DNA from: Streptomyces sp. SN-593
Lineage (GTDB): Bacteria > Actinomycetota > Actinomycetes > Streptomycetales > Streptomycetaceae
DNA length: 64,000 nt
Assembly (NCBI RefSeq): GCF_016756395.1
Contig: NZ_AP018365.1
Location: 2,239,501-2,303,500 of the forward strand
Reading direction: 5' to 3'
Each line of letters opens with the position of its first letter. The stretch's first letter is position 1. The notes under the pieces were generated by a model. It ran no database searches. It had not been told where the DNA came from and saw only the letters and a list, made by a program, of their open reading frames with translations. This document shows positions 1 through 8,638 of the stretch, piece after piece. The position numbers and the translations under genes were made by a program.

Positions 1-22
1 CGGTCGGTGCGGCCGCGCCAGG

Positions 23-50
23 GCCGGTCCGGCAGATCCGCCGGACCGGC
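23..50 (-). terminator. Hairpin downstream of the first htaA-like gene
   Basis: Perfect 11-bp inverted repeat (GCCGGTCCGGC, 23-33, with 40-50) with a 6-nt loop, starting 9 nt after the stop codon of the minus-strand HtaA gene. No U-tract follows, as is usual for high-GC actinomycete terminators. It probably ends the haem-uptake transcript. Confidence 0.6.
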
Positions 51-58
51 GACAGGCG

Positions 59-1903
59 CTAGCTCAGCGCGGTGAGCGTGAGCGTGGCCGTGTAGGTGCC
101 GCCCGGCGTTCCGGCCGGGACCTGGATGTCCAGACCCGCGCCGACCGTCGCGCTGCCCGCGGCGTGGCCGCCGTCCGCCGAGGCGAGCGTGGCGGCGGCG
201 GTCAGCCCGTCGCCCGCGGTCAGGCCGGGGGCGACGGACGCCCCGGGCACGGCGCCGGCGCCGGCCGCGGCCACCCCAGGCGTCCAGCCCAGGTACCTGC
301 CGGACAGGCCGCCGGTGAAGTCGCCGATCTGGCCGGAGACGGACCACGCGGGCCCGCCGGTACGGGTGTCGGTGACGACGACCGGCAGGAGGTCACCGGT
401 GGACTCCAGGTAGGCGCCCTTGTCCGCCGCGTCGCCGAGGGTCACGGCGTGGTCGGTGGCGTCGATGGTCCAGCTGAACGACCCGCTGTCGGCGGGCAGC
501 GAGGCGGTCACGGTCTCCTGGTCGTCGCCGGGGGCCGTGGCGGCGCCGTCGTCGAGGGTGATCGGCGCGGCCGCCTCGACACCGGCGTTGACGGTGCCGC
601 CCGCGCCGACGGTGAAGACCGCAAGGGTGCCGCCGTCGAGCTTCTTGGCGTCGAGGGCGGCCTTGTCGACGGTCAGGTCCACCTGGAAGCTGCCGTCGTC
701 GCCGAGTTGTGCCTCGTTCGCGGCGCCGGCGGTCGGTGTGCTGTGCACCCAGACCGCCGAGACGTTGGAGCGGGTGCTCGACGGGTAGCCCTGGGACGGC
801 TGCCAGCCGGAGTCCTGGATCCAGCCCAGTTCCACGTAGGCGCCCGCGTTGCCGGTGCCGTGCGGGTTCGCGGTGGCGGTGTCGTAGCCGGTACCGGAGA
901 CGGTGAGGGTGTCACCGTCCTTGGCGCCGGTGGCCGGGGACACGCTCAGGTGCGGGTCCGGGGCCGGTGTGGTGGCCGGTGTCGACCAGTCGACGGTGAG
1001 GGGTGCGGCGACCTTGTCCGCGTCCGCCAGGTTCGAGCTGTACCAGTACGAACTCTCCCCCGTCAGCTGCTGGAAGTCCACGAACGACTGCGGCCACGAC
1101 CCCCAGTCCGCACCCGACCGGTACTGCCCCGCACCACCACCCGGAACCGACACCTCCACACCCCGGTACGACGGCGCCACCGTGAACCCGCTATCCGTCA
1201 CCTCCGCACCCGACAACTCCGCCAACGTCACCACCGTCGCCGGCAACGCCGCCCACTTCGACGCATCATTCATATCCGCGCCATAACCACCCAGCGTGGC
1301 CGTCACCTCACCCGAACCATCCGCATTAACCGTCAACTTCGGGTCCGTCGCCGTCCAATACACCATCCCCCCGTAGAACGCCGACGTGAACGAACCCTCC
1401 CACTGGATACTCGCCGTGTTCGCCGACGGATCCACCGTCCCCGAACCCCCCACGATCCGCACCCGCGAACCCGTGTTCGTCGACGTCGACACCGCACCCC
1501 CGTCCGGCCCCTGACACCTCGTCGCCCACGTCGGCTCCGCATACGTCCCCGCCGTGTCCGGCTTCTCCACCGACACGTTCCCCACCCGCGCCGCATACCC
1601 CGGCGACGGACTCGACTGCGTCCACACCACACTCGAACCCGTATCCCCCGCCGCACCCGCCGACAGGAAATTGCACCCCCCGAAATACGCCCCCGCACTC
1701 GCCGTAGCATCCAGACCCCACACGAACGACGCATCCGACACCGCCACGGCGTCGGAGGAGTCGGCCGCGGCGGTCCGGGCCAGTCCGAGGCCGGAGCCGG
1801 CCGCCAGGGCGGCGACGGTCAGGCCGGCCAGCGCCCGCCGTACGGCGCCGCGGGGTCTGGCCTCCCCGCTGTCCCGCCTGCGGCGGGTGGTGATTCCATA
1901 CAT
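59..1903 (-). CDS. Secreted HtaA-domain haem-binding protein
   Basis: A 614-aa exported protein. ATG at 1903 is chosen because AAGGAAAG lies about 9 nt upstream and an Arg-rich signal peptide follows directly (probable cleavage near residue 47). Residues about 53-304 form an HtaA domain, the module that binds haem at the surface of corynebacteria and streptomycetes. A middle domain follows (about 308-440; motifs LTVSGTGY and WQPSQG) that resembles the protein at 4070-4984. The C-terminal beta-rich part ends in TATLTLTALS. No membrane anchor or sorting signal is visible, so it is probably released or held by partners. It is the last gene of the hmu-type locus, and a long hairpin precedes it. 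The HtaA domain is almost identical at DNA level to that of the next gene upstream. Haem binding is inferred from the family and from the hmuTUV context. Confidence 0.85.
   Translation of the reverse strand: MYGITTRRRRDSGEARPRGAVRRALAGLTVAALAAGSGLGLARTAAADSSDAVAVSDASFVWGLDATASAGAYFGGCNFLSAGAAGDTGSSVVWTQSSPSPGYAARVGNVSVEKPDTAGTYAEPTWATRCQGPDGGAVSTSTNTGSRVRIVGGSGTVDPSANTASIQWEGSFTSAFYGGMVYWTATDPKLTVNADGSGEVTATLGGYGADMNDASKWAALPATVVTLAELSGAEVTDSGFTVAPSYRGVEVSVPGGGAGQYRSGADWGSWPQSFVDFQQLTGESSYWYSSNLADADKVAAPLTVDWSTPATTPAPDPHLSVSPATGAKDGDTLTVSGTGYDTATANPHGTGNAGAYVELGWIQDSGWQPSQGYPSSTRSNVSAVWVHSTPTAGAANEAQLGDDGSFQVDLTVDKAALDAKKLDGGTLAVFTVGAGGTVNAGVEAAAPITLDDGAATAPGDDQETVTASLPADSGSFSWTIDATDHAVTLGDAADKGAYLESTGDLLPVVVTDTRTGGPAWSVSGQIGDFTGGLSGRYLGWTPGVAAAGAGAVPGASVAPGLTAGDGLTAAATLASADGGHAAGSATVGAGLDIQVPAGTPGGTYTATLTLTALS
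991..1748. repeat. Near-identical HtaA-domain block, copy 1
   Basis: Aligns without gaps to 3055-3812 (constant offset 2,064 bp) with only about a dozen or so mismatches, clustered near 1525-1545. Identity ends abruptly at both edges. On the coding strand the block favours TTG, GGT, GAT, AAT, TAT and NNG codons, whereas flanking parts of the same genes use CTC, GCC, GAC and TAC. Confidence 0.95.
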
Positions 1904-1957
1904 CTGTGGTTCTTTCCTTCCGAGGGAACCCTGCGGTGGCGCCGGCGGCGCCACCGG

Positions 1958-1991
1958 GGTGGGGGCCGGGCAGGCAGGCCCGGCCCCCACC
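1958..1991 (-). terminator. Long hairpin between the two HtaA genes
   Basis: Perfect 14-bp arms (GGTGGGGGCCGGGC, 1958-1971, with 1978-1991) and a 6-nt loop, in the 144-bp gap between the two htaA-like genes. It probably attenuates or terminates transcription, so that the last gene is expressed less or from its own promoter. Confidence 0.65.
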
Positions 1992-2047
1992 GTCTTCCGG
2001 TGGCGGCCCCTGTCGGGGAGCCGCACACCGGTCCGTGGCGGCGGCGG

Positions 2048-3952
2048 TCAGCCGCGCCGCCGACGGACGCGTAGCCGGACGGACCCGACGAGCGCGGCGC
2101 CGACCGCGAGTGCGGCCAGCGAGGCCGCCAGCGGCAGCCCGATCGCGGCGCCGGTCGAGGCGAGCGCGCCCGGGCGGTACTGCACGGTCGGGATCACGCC
2201 GCCGTCGGTGTCGGACCCGGTGGGCGAACCGCCGGACGCCGAGCCGCCGGACGCACCGCCGGCGGAGGCGCCGCCGGTCCGCGTGCCGGTGCAGCCGGAC
2301 AGCAGCACGGTGGCGTCGTCGAGCGCCTGGCCCTTCTGGTAGAAGGCGGAGCCGTCGAAGGTGAAGGCGTCGGTGTCCTGGATCGCGGTGTGGGCGACCA
2401 GCGTGATGCCGTCCGCGCTCTCGGCCGGGCCGCTGTCGCCCAGGTCGAGCGAGGCCAGCGCCACGTGGTCGCGGGCGTCGGTGTCGGCCTTGCCGTTCTC
2501 CGTCACCGTCAGCGAGACGTCCGCGTAGAGCGTGCCGGAGGTGCCCTTCACCACCACCTCGGGGTCCTCGATCACGATGTCGAAGAGGTGCGCCGGGTAG
2601 CTGAACTCGACCTTCCCGCCGTACTGCACGGTGAAGCCGGCCGGACCGGTGTACGACGAACTCGACGCGTACGGCCACAGGAAGGTCCCGCTGGCCGCCT
2701 TGCCCGCCACCGCGAGGTCCTGGTCGAGGACGCGGGCCCCGTCGCCGGCGGTGATCGAGTTGGCGCTGCCGCCGGAGACGACGTACGACCGGAAGCTCTC
2801 CTTGAAGCCCCAGACCAGGCTGCCGCCCTTGACGCCGTCGGAGAGCGTGCAGCCCTGGGCCGAGGGGGAGCCGCCCGCCGGGGTGCCGCTCGGGCCGCCC
2901 GACGCCGGGGCGGTCGGGGAACCGCTCGCCGTCGGTGTGCCGCCGGCCGTCGGTGTGCCGCTCGCGGTCGGCGGACCCGCGTCGGTGGGCGTGCCCGGGG
3001 AGGCGGGGGTCCCGGTGGGGTCGCCCGGGGACCCGGACGGCAGGGCCGGCCAGCCGACGGTGAGGGGTGCGGCGACCTTGTCCGCGTCCGCCAGGTTCGA
3101 GCTGTACCAGTACGAACTCTCCCCCGTCAGCTGCTGGAAGTCCACGAACGACTGCGGCCACGACCCCCAGTCCGCACCCGACCGGTACTGCCCCGCACCA
3201 CCACCCGGAACCGACACCTCCACACCCCGGTACGACGGCGCCACCGTGAACCCGCTATCCGTCACCTCCACACCCGACAACTCCGCCAACGTCACCACCG
3301 TCGCCGGCAACGCCGCCCACTTCGACGCATCATTCATATCCGCGCCATAACCACCCAGCGTGGCCGTCACCTCACCCGAACCATCCGCATTAACCGTCAA
3401 CTTCGGGTCCGTCGCCGTCCAATACACCATCCCCCCGTAGAACGCCGACGTGAACGAACCCTCCCACTGCACACTCGCCGTGTTCGCCGACGGATCCACC
3501 GTCCCCGAACCCCCCACGATCCGCACCCGCGAACCCGTGTTCGTCGACGTCGACACCGCACCACCGTCCGGCCCCTGACACCTCGTCGCCCACGACGCCA
3601 ACCCATACGTCCCCGCCGTGTCCGGCTTCTCCACCGACACGTTCCCCACCCGCGCCGCATACCCCGGCGACGGACTCGACTGCGTCCACACCACGCTCGA
3701 ACCCGTATCCCCCGCCGCACCCGCCGACAGGAAATTGCACCCCCCGAAATACGCCCCCGCACTCGCCGTCGCGTCCAGACCCCACACGAACGACGCATCC
3801 GACACCGCGACGGTGGAGGCGAAGGCGCTCTGGGCGCGCACGAGGAAGGCGGCCGCGAGGGCCAGGACGAGGGCGAGGACGGACACCGCGGCGGTGACCG
3901 GTCTGGGCAGCGACGGCCGATGGGCCGCGGTGGTCGCCGGACGTGCCGACAT
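2048..3952 (-). CDS. Cell-wall-anchored protein with two HtaA domains and LAxTG signal
   Basis: A 634-aa exported protein. ATG at 3952 has AAGGAG 6 nt upstream. Order: signal peptide (about 1-46); HtaA domain 1 (about 47-299, the duplicated block); a Gly/Ser/Pro/Thr-rich linker with repeated GTPTASG-like units (about 300-345); a second, divergent HtaA domain (about 347-530); a Gly/Ser stalk; then LASTG at about 597, a hydrophobic segment and a basic RVRRRRG tail. LASTG fits the LAxTG signal of class E sortases, so covalent attachment to peptidoglycan is likely. The probable role is to capture haem at the cell wall and pass it to the HmuT lipoprotein. It lies downstream of hmuTUV, separated from them by a hairpin at 4048-4074. 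Confidence 0.88.
   Translation of the reverse strand: MSARPATTAAHRPSLPRPVTAAVSVLALVLALAAAFLVRAQSAFASTVAVSDASFVWGLDATASAGAYFGGCNFLSAGAAGDTGSSVVWTQSSPSPGYAARVGNVSVEKPDTAGTYGLASWATRCQGPDGGAVSTSTNTGSRVRIVGGSGTVDPSANTASVQWEGSFTSAFYGGMVYWTATDPKLTVNADGSGEVTATLGGYGADMNDASKWAALPATVVTLAELSGVEVTDSGFTVAPSYRGVEVSVPGGGAGQYRSGADWGSWPQSFVDFQQLTGESSYWYSSNLADADKVAAPLTVGWPALPSGSPGDPTGTPASPGTPTDAGPPTASGTPTAGGTPTASGSPTAPASGGPSGTPAGGSPSAQGCTLSDGVKGGSLVWGFKESFRSYVVSGGSANSITAGDGARVLDQDLAVAGKAASGTFLWPYASSSSYTGPAGFTVQYGGKVEFSYPAHLFDIVIEDPEVVVKGTSGTLYADVSLTVTENGKADTDARDHVALASLDLGDSGPAESADGITLVAHTAIQDTDAFTFDGSAFYQKGQALDDATVLLSGCTGTRTGGASAGGASGGSASGGSPTGSDTDGGVIPTVQYRPGALASTGAAIGLPLAASLAALAVGAALVGSVRLRVRRRRG
3055..3812. 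repeat. Near-identical HtaA-domain block, copy 2
   Basis: Partner of 991-1748, with the same length and frame. The abrupt edges coincide with the mature N-terminus and the end of HtaA domain 1. The second HtaA domain of the same protein does not share the DNA identity or the codon bias. Confidence 0.95.
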
Positions 3953-4047
3953 GGTGGGCTCCTTAGGGCTTCCTGGGGGTGCGTGCTGGGGTTGACGGGG
4001 TCGCGGCGCGTGCGGCGGCGCACGTGCCGGGGACCCGCGGCGGGTGC

Positions 4048-4074
4048 GCTGACCCGCCGGACCGGCGGGTCAGC
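4048..4074 (-). terminator. Hairpin overlapping the 3' end of the small secreted-protein gene
   Basis: Near-continuous palindrome with 13-bp arms (GCTGACCCGCCGG, 4048-4060, with 4062-4074) around one central base. It includes the stop codon of the 4070-4984 gene. It probably separates the hmuTUV transcript from the htaA genes. Confidence 0.6.
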
Positions 4075-4984
4075 GGGCGGCCCCGCCGCGCCCGCGCAGC
4101 CGCCGGGCGGCCAGGACCCCGCCGACCACGAGCGCGGCGGCGGCCAGGGCGATCGCGCCGATCTTCACGCCGCTCGCCGACGAGGTGGTCAGCGAGGCGG
4201 CGACCGGCGTGGTCGGGGGCGCCGTGGCCGGTGCGGCCGGCGCGCTCGGCGCGGCGCCCGCGGTGGACGGGGACGCCGCCGTGGCCGGGGGCGTCGTGGC
4301 GGTGGCGGTCGGCCGGGCCGACGGGGTGGCGGAGGTGCCGCCGCCCGAGGCCGGGGTCTTCCCCGCGCTCCCGTCCGCCGTCGCCCCCGCCGCCTTCCCC
4401 GCGGTCCCCGGCGCCGCGAACGCGACCGGTGTGAAGGTCTCGTTCTGCGGGTTCACCACGCCGTGGGCGCCGATGGTGATCACGCCGCACCGCTCGACGG
4501 TGCAGTCCACCGCGCGCGAGGTGCCGCCGGTGCCGCCCGCGGTGAACTTCGCGCCGGGCACCACGAGGGTGGTGTGCCAACTGCCGTCAGCGGCGATCAC
4601 TCCGCCGTTGGCCTCCGACAGCGTGCTGCCGCCGGGGAAGGACACGAACCTCTCGAAGCCGTGGTTGTCCTTCGTCTGGGAGTCCGGGACATAGGCGTAG
4701 TCGGTCCCGCTGGTGCCGCCCTGGCTGGGCCGCCACGTGCCGCCGACGGTCCCGAAGAGCACGTAGATGCCGCCGAAGCCGCCCTTGACCGACTGGAATC
4801 CGGTGCCGGAGACGGTGAGGGTGGTGGCGTAGTCGGGGTCGGCGGTGGCCGGTCCGACCACCACCCGGGCGGAGGCCGCGGCGGCGGGGTCCGCCGCCGC
4901 GAGGCCGCCGGCGCAGGCCGCCGCCGCCAGCGCGCCGACGACGGCCGCGAGCCGGGTCCGGTTGCGGTGCGGGGTGCGGTTCAT
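4070..4984 (-). CDS. Secreted, C-terminally membrane-anchored protein of the haem-uptake locus
   Basis: A 304-aa protein of unknown precise function. ATG at 4984 overlaps the hmuV stop (ATGA), which implies translational coupling. A signal peptide (about 1-37) is followed by a beta-rich domain (about 38-170) with LTVSGTGF, IYVLFG and WRPSQG. The same pattern occurs in the middle of the HtaA protein at 59-1903, so the two probably share one extracellular domain. Two Cys (DCTVERC) could form a disulfide. An Ala/Thr/Pro-rich stalk leads to a C-terminal transmembrane helix and a RRLRGRGG tail; no LPxTG-like motif is visible. By position it takes the place of small accessory haem-relay proteins such as HtaB in corynebacteria, but homology to HtaB is not claimed. 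Confidence 0.75.
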   Translation of the reverse strand: MNRTPHRNRTRLAAVVGALAAAACAGGLAAADPAAAASARVVVGPATADPDYATTLTVSGTGFQSVKGGFGGIYVLFGTVGGTWRPSQGGTSGTDYAYVPDSQTKDNHGFERFVSFPGGSTLSEANGGVIAADGSWHTTLVVPGAKFTAGGTGGTSRAVDCTVERCGVITIGAHGVVNPQNETFTPVAFAAPGTAGKAAGATADGSAGKTPASGGGTSATPSARPTATATTPPATAASPSTAGAAPSAPAAPATAPPTTPVAASLTTSSASGVKIGAIALAAAALVVGGVLAARRLRGRGGAAR

Positions 4985-6132
4985 GGGGCTTCCTCACTTC
5001 TGGTGGCGCCGGTGGCGGACTGGGTGCCCGGTGCCGGGCGGCTCCCGGAGGCGGTCCGGGGCGCGCCGGCCGGGCCGGCCGCCTCGGCGGTGGACGGGTC
5101 TGCGGGCGGGGCCGTGTCCGCCTCGGGGACCGGTGCGCCCGGGGCGGCGCCCGGGGCGCCGGACGCCCGGCCGGCGCGGCGCGGGACGACGAGCAGGGCG
5201 CCGTGGCCGGGGTGCCGGAGCACCTCCACGGGCAGGCCGTAGACGTCTTCCAGCAGGGCTTCGGTGAGCACGGCCCCGGGGCTGCCGCGGGCGACCAGCC
5301 GGCCGCCGGCCAGCACCGCGATCTCGTCGGCGTAGGCCGCGGCCAGTTGGATGTCGTGCAGCACGACCAGGACCGCCTGCCCGGCGGCGGCGCACTCCGC
5401 CGCCAGCCGCATCAACTGCTCCTGGTGGCGCAGGTCGAGGGCCGCGGTGGGCTCGTCGAGCAGCAGCACTCCCGCGCGCTGGGCGAGCACCCGCGCGAAC
5501 GAGGTGGCCGCCTGCTCCCCGCCGGACAGGCCGGGATACGCGCGGTCGGCCAGCGGTCGGAGCCCGGTGGCCGACACCGCCGCCTCGACGGCGGCCTCGT
5601 CGTCGTCCTCCCGCTCGGTGCCCGCCCACGGGGCACGGCCCATGGCCACCACCTCGACGGCGGTGAACGGGAAGGAGAGCAGCGGCTGTTGGGGCAGGAC
5701 CGCCCGGCGCCTGGCGAGTTCGGCCGGGTGCGCCCGGCGCGCGTCGAGGCCGCCGACGCGCACCGCGCCAGCGCTGGGCGGGGTGTCTCCGGCCAGCAGG
5801 GACAGCAGGGTCGACTTGCCGGCTCCGTTGGGGCCGATGACGGCGAGCACCCGGCCGGCCACCAGTTCCAGGTCGACGTCGCGCACCAGCCACCGCGGGC
5901 CGGCCCGGTAGCCGAGACCGGACGCCGTGAGCGCCACCTCGCCGGGCGCGAGGCCGGGAGGCGTCCCGGTGCGGCGGCGCAGCAGCCGCGCCAGCGGCCC
6001 GCCGGCGGGCCCGCGGCCGGGTCCTGCGCCGGCCTCCGTGCCGTTCCCGCCGGCGGCCGGGTCCGCCCGGCCGGGCACCGGGTCCGTCGCGCCCGCCGTC
6101 GTACCGGTCCCGGCCGGTGCGGTGCCGCTCAT
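4981..6132 (-). CDS. hmuV: Haem ABC transporter ATP-binding protein
   Basis: A 383-aa ABC ATPase that would power haem import through HmuU. ATG at 6132 overlaps the hmuU stop by 4 nt, and the stop overlaps the next ATG by 4 nt. An Ala/Gly/Pro-rich N-terminal extension (about 1-65) precedes the ATPase core: Walker A GPNGAGKST, signature LSGGEQ, Walker B VLLLDEPTAALD and H-loop VLHDI. The residues after the signature are AATSFARVLAQ rather than the usual QR-type sequence, a mild departure. A disordered Pro/Ala-rich tail of about 65 residues follows the core. Soluble, acting at the inner face of the membrane. Iron-regulated with hmuT and hmuU through the upstream DmdR box. Confidence 0.9.
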   Translation of the reverse strand: MSGTAPAGTGTTAGATDPVPGRADPAAGGNGTEAGAGPGRGPAGGPLARLLRRRTGTPPGLAPGEVALTASGLGYRAGPRWLVRDVDLELVAGRVLAVIGPNGAGKSTLLSLLAGDTPPSAGAVRVGGLDARRAHPAELARRRAVLPQQPLLSFPFTAVEVVAMGRAPWAGTEREDDDEAAVEAAVSATGLRPLADRAYPGLSGGEQAATSFARVLAQRAGVLLLDEPTAALDLRHQEQLMRLAAECAAAGQAVLVVLHDIQLAAAYADEIAVLAGGRLVARGSPGAVLTEALLEDVYGLPVEVLRHPGHGALLVVPRRAGRASGAPGAAPGAPVPEADTAPPADPSTAEAAGPAGAPRTASGSRPAPGTQSATGATRSEEAP

Positions 6133-7304
6133 GCCCAGCCTCCCGCACGGGTCCGGGTGCGGCGCAGCAGCCAGAAGAAGAAGGGGCCGCCGACGGCCGC
6201 GGTGAGCATGCCGATCGGCAGGTCCGCGTAGCGGACCGCGGTCCGGGCCACCAGGTCGGCCGCGGCCAGCAGCACCGCTCCGCCCAGCACGCAGGCGGGG
6301 ACGAGCACCCGGTGCGCGGGGCCGACCGCCATCCGCACCAGGTGCGGCACCACGAGACCGACGAAGCCGATCACCCCGCTGAAGGCGACTCCGGCCGCGA
6401 CCATCACCGCGACCAGCACGATGGCGGTCAGCCGCAGGCGTTCCACGTCCACGCCGACGTGGCGGGCCGCCCGGTCGCCGAGGGCGAGCAGGTCGAGCCG
6501 CCGGGCGAGCCACAGCGCGCCGGCCGTGCCCACGGCGACGAACGGCGCCACGGTGCCGACGTAGACCCAGCGGCTGCCGTTGAGGCTGCCCAACTGCCAG
6601 AAGACGATCTGGTCGCGGGCGGTCTGGTCGCCGAAGTAGGTGCAGAACGCCAGCCCCGCGCCGGTGACGGCGTTGACCGCGATCCCGGTGAGCACCAGCG
6701 TGACGACCTCGGTGCGTCCGCCGGAACGGGACAGCGCGTACACCAGCAGGGTGGCCGCGAGGCCGGTGCAGAAGGCGGCCGCCGGCACGGTGAACGCGCC
6801 GAACGCGGAGAACCCGGTGACGATGACCACCGCCGCGCCGATCGCGGCCCCTGACGACACCCCGATGACGCCGGGATCGGCGAGCGGGTTGCCGAAGACG
6901 CCCTGCATCAGCGCCCCCGCGCACGCCAGTCCGGCGCCGACCAGCAGGGACATCACCACCCTGGGCATCCGCACCTGCCACAGCGTCTCCTCGGCGAAGT
7001 GGTCGGGCACCGGGTGCCCGAGGTGCAGCGGGCCCGAGGCACGGTGCAGCACGGACGCGGCCACGTCACCGAAGCCGATGCCGTACTGCCCGAGGGCGGC
7101 GGAGGCCAGCGAGACCGCCACCAGCGCGAGCGCCAGGCCCGCGAAGAGCACGGTGACGCGGGTGCGGCGGTGTCCGGTCACGGGCAGGGGGGCGGGGGCG
7201 CGGCCGGTGCCGCCGGTCCCGGCGGGGTGGACGGTGCCGCCGCGGTCGCCCTCCCACCGCCCGGCGTCCTCGGCGGGCCGCACCTGCCGGGTGGTCCCGC
7301 TCAC
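6129..7304 (-). CDS. hmuU: Haem ABC transporter permease (FecCD family)
   Basis: A 391-aa polytopic membrane protein of the FecCD/BtuC family, forming the channel for haem import. The start is GTG at 7304, overlapping the hmuT stop (GTGA), so it is translationally coupled. A cytoplasmic N-terminal segment of about 50 residues is followed by roughly ten hydrophobic helices. Family hallmarks include RMPRVVMSLLVGAGLACAG, the stretch GVIGVSSGAAIGAA, and FSGVIGFVGLVVPHLVR near the ATPase-contact loop. Partners are HmuT outside and HmuV inside. Length is normal for the family apart from the N-terminal extension. Confidence 0.93.
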   Translation of the reverse strand: MSGTTRQVRPAEDAGRWEGDRGGTVHPAGTGGTGRAPAPLPVTGHRRTRVTVLFAGLALALVAVSLASAALGQYGIGFGDVAASVLHRASGPLHLGHPVPDHFAEETLWQVRMPRVVMSLLVGAGLACAGALMQGVFGNPLADPGVIGVSSGAAIGAAVVIVTGFSAFGAFTVPAAAFCTGLAATLLVYALSRSGGRTEVVTLVLTGIAVNAVTGAGLAFCTYFGDQTARDQIVFWQLGSLNGSRWVYVGTVAPFVAVGTAGALWLARRLDLLALGDRAARHVGVDVERLRLTAIVLVAVMVAAGVAFSGVIGFVGLVVPHLVRMAVGPAHRVLVPACVLGGAVLLAAADLVARTAVRYADLPIGMLTAAVGGPFFFWLLRRTRTRAGGWA

Positions 7305-8569
7305 CGCGCGCCGCCCGTGGCGGTTGCGGGGGCGGGGGCGGAGGCCGTGGCGGTGGCGGTGGGGGTGGGGGTGGCCGACGCCGCTCCGGTGGCCGTCTTC
7401 GCGGCGTCGTCCTGGCCGGGCGCGTACAACGCGCGGGCCAGGCCGTCGAGCACGGGCGCGGTGAGCGGCCCGAACGACAGCACCTGGTAGTCGCTCATGT
7501 CCACGATCCGCCGGTGCTTGCCGGCCTCGGTCTCGGCGACGCCCGGCAGTCGGAGCGCGCCGTCGACACCGCCCACGGACTTCAGGCCGAGCGTCATCAT
7601 GAGGATCACGTCGGGCTCGGCCTTCGCGAGCGCCTCGGCGTTGAGCGGGCTGAATCCCTTGATCCCGGCCTCGGTCGCCACGTCCACGCCGCCGACCGCG
7701 TCGATCAGCGAGTCCGCGCCGGAGCCCTTTCCGAAGACGTAGTAGACGCCCGCCTGTCCCCGGGCGTACAGGAACACGATCCGCGGCCGCCGGGAGGGGT
7801 CCGCGGGGACCACCTTCGCGATCTGCGCGCGTTCCGCGGCGATCTGACGGTCCAGCCGCTGCGCGAGCAGCCGTCCCTCCGGCTCGACGCCGAGCGCCGC
7901 GGCGACCTCGCCGACCAGCGACCCGACGGTGCCGATACCGCGCTCGGCGCTGACGACGACCACGGGGATGCCGGCCGACCGCATCTGGAGCACCACGTCC
8001 CAGGGGCCCAGGGTGGTGTCGGTGACGAGGACGGTCGGGTGCAGCTTGAGGATCGCCTCGGCGTTGAGCTGGTGGGTGCTCCCGGTGACCACGGGCAGCT
8101 TCGCCGCCTCGGGGAAGCCGGTGGACTGGTCGCGGCCGACCAGGTGGGGGCCGAGTCCCAGCCCGTAGACGGTCGCCGACAGCGTGCCGTAGAGGTCGAG
8201 CGCGAGGATGCGGTCGGTGCTGCGGACGGTGACCTTCGTGCCCTGGTGGTCCACGACCTCGGCCGGCAGCACCGGGTGCGGGGTCGTGGTGACCGGGCTG
8301 ATGTCGGCGTCGGACACCTTCGCGGTGGTGGGCCCCTGGTACGCGCGCGGGTCGGCCAGCGGCGTGAGCCGGGACCAGGGCCGCACGGCGTTGTGGGCGG
8401 CGGCGACCGAACCGCCCTCGGCGGTCGGCGCGGCCGCCCCGCCGCTTCCGCCGCAGGCGGCGGCCGCGGTGGCCAGGGCGACGGCGAGCGCGGCGGAGCC
8501 GGCCCGGCGGCCCAGGACCGACCTCCCCCGGACGCGCGGGACTTCACCACCTCGTCGGACCGTGCGCAT
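7301..8569 (-). CDS. hmuT: Haem-binding lipoprotein of ABC transporter
   Basis: A 422-aa substrate-binding lipoprotein. ATG at 8569 has GGGGAGGGG just upstream. The signal peptide ends in a lipobox-like AAAC motif, giving a lipid-anchored mature N-terminus. The periplasmic-binding-protein fold (about 120-400) shows the class III features of haem and siderophore binders: an N-terminal lobe with LDLYGTLSATVYGLGLGPHLVGRDQ, a lobe with LHPTVLVTDTTLGP, and a long linking helix rich in Arg/Glu. The Ala/Thr-rich C-terminal tail is low complexity. First gene of the operon, 70 bp downstream of a DmdR/IdeR-type iron box, so expression should rise under iron starvation. Confidence 0.92.
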   Translation of the reverse strand: MRTVRRGGEVPRVRGRSVLGRRAGSAALAVALATAAAACGGSGGAAAPTAEGGSVAAAHNAVRPWSRLTPLADPRAYQGPTTAKVSDADISPVTTTPHPVLPAEVVDHQGTKVTVRSTDRILALDLYGTLSATVYGLGLGPHLVGRDQSTGFPEAAKLPVVTGSTHQLNAEAILKLHPTVLVTDTTLGPWDVVLQMRSAGIPVVVVSAERGIGTVGSLVGEVAAALGVEPEGRLLAQRLDRQIAAERAQIAKVVPADPSRRPRIVFLYARGQAGVYYVFGKGSGADSLIDAVGGVDVATEAGIKGFSPLNAEALAKAEPDVILMMTLGLKSVGGVDGALRLPGVAETEAGKHRRIVDMSDYQVLSFGPLTAPVLDGLARALYAPGQDDAAKTATGAASATPTPTATATASAPAPATATGGAR

Positions 8570-8638
8570 ACCCCTCCCCTTCTCTTCTTCCGGACACCCG
8601 GCACACCGCTCCCCCAGGGGAAGCGGACCCCCAGCGAC

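Noticed and set aside
2390..5242. A 950-codon plus-strand open frame opposite the haem-uptake genes
   Set aside because: Arg/Gly-rich low-complexity text; the minus-strand frames contain HtaA and HmuV motifs and coupled starts.
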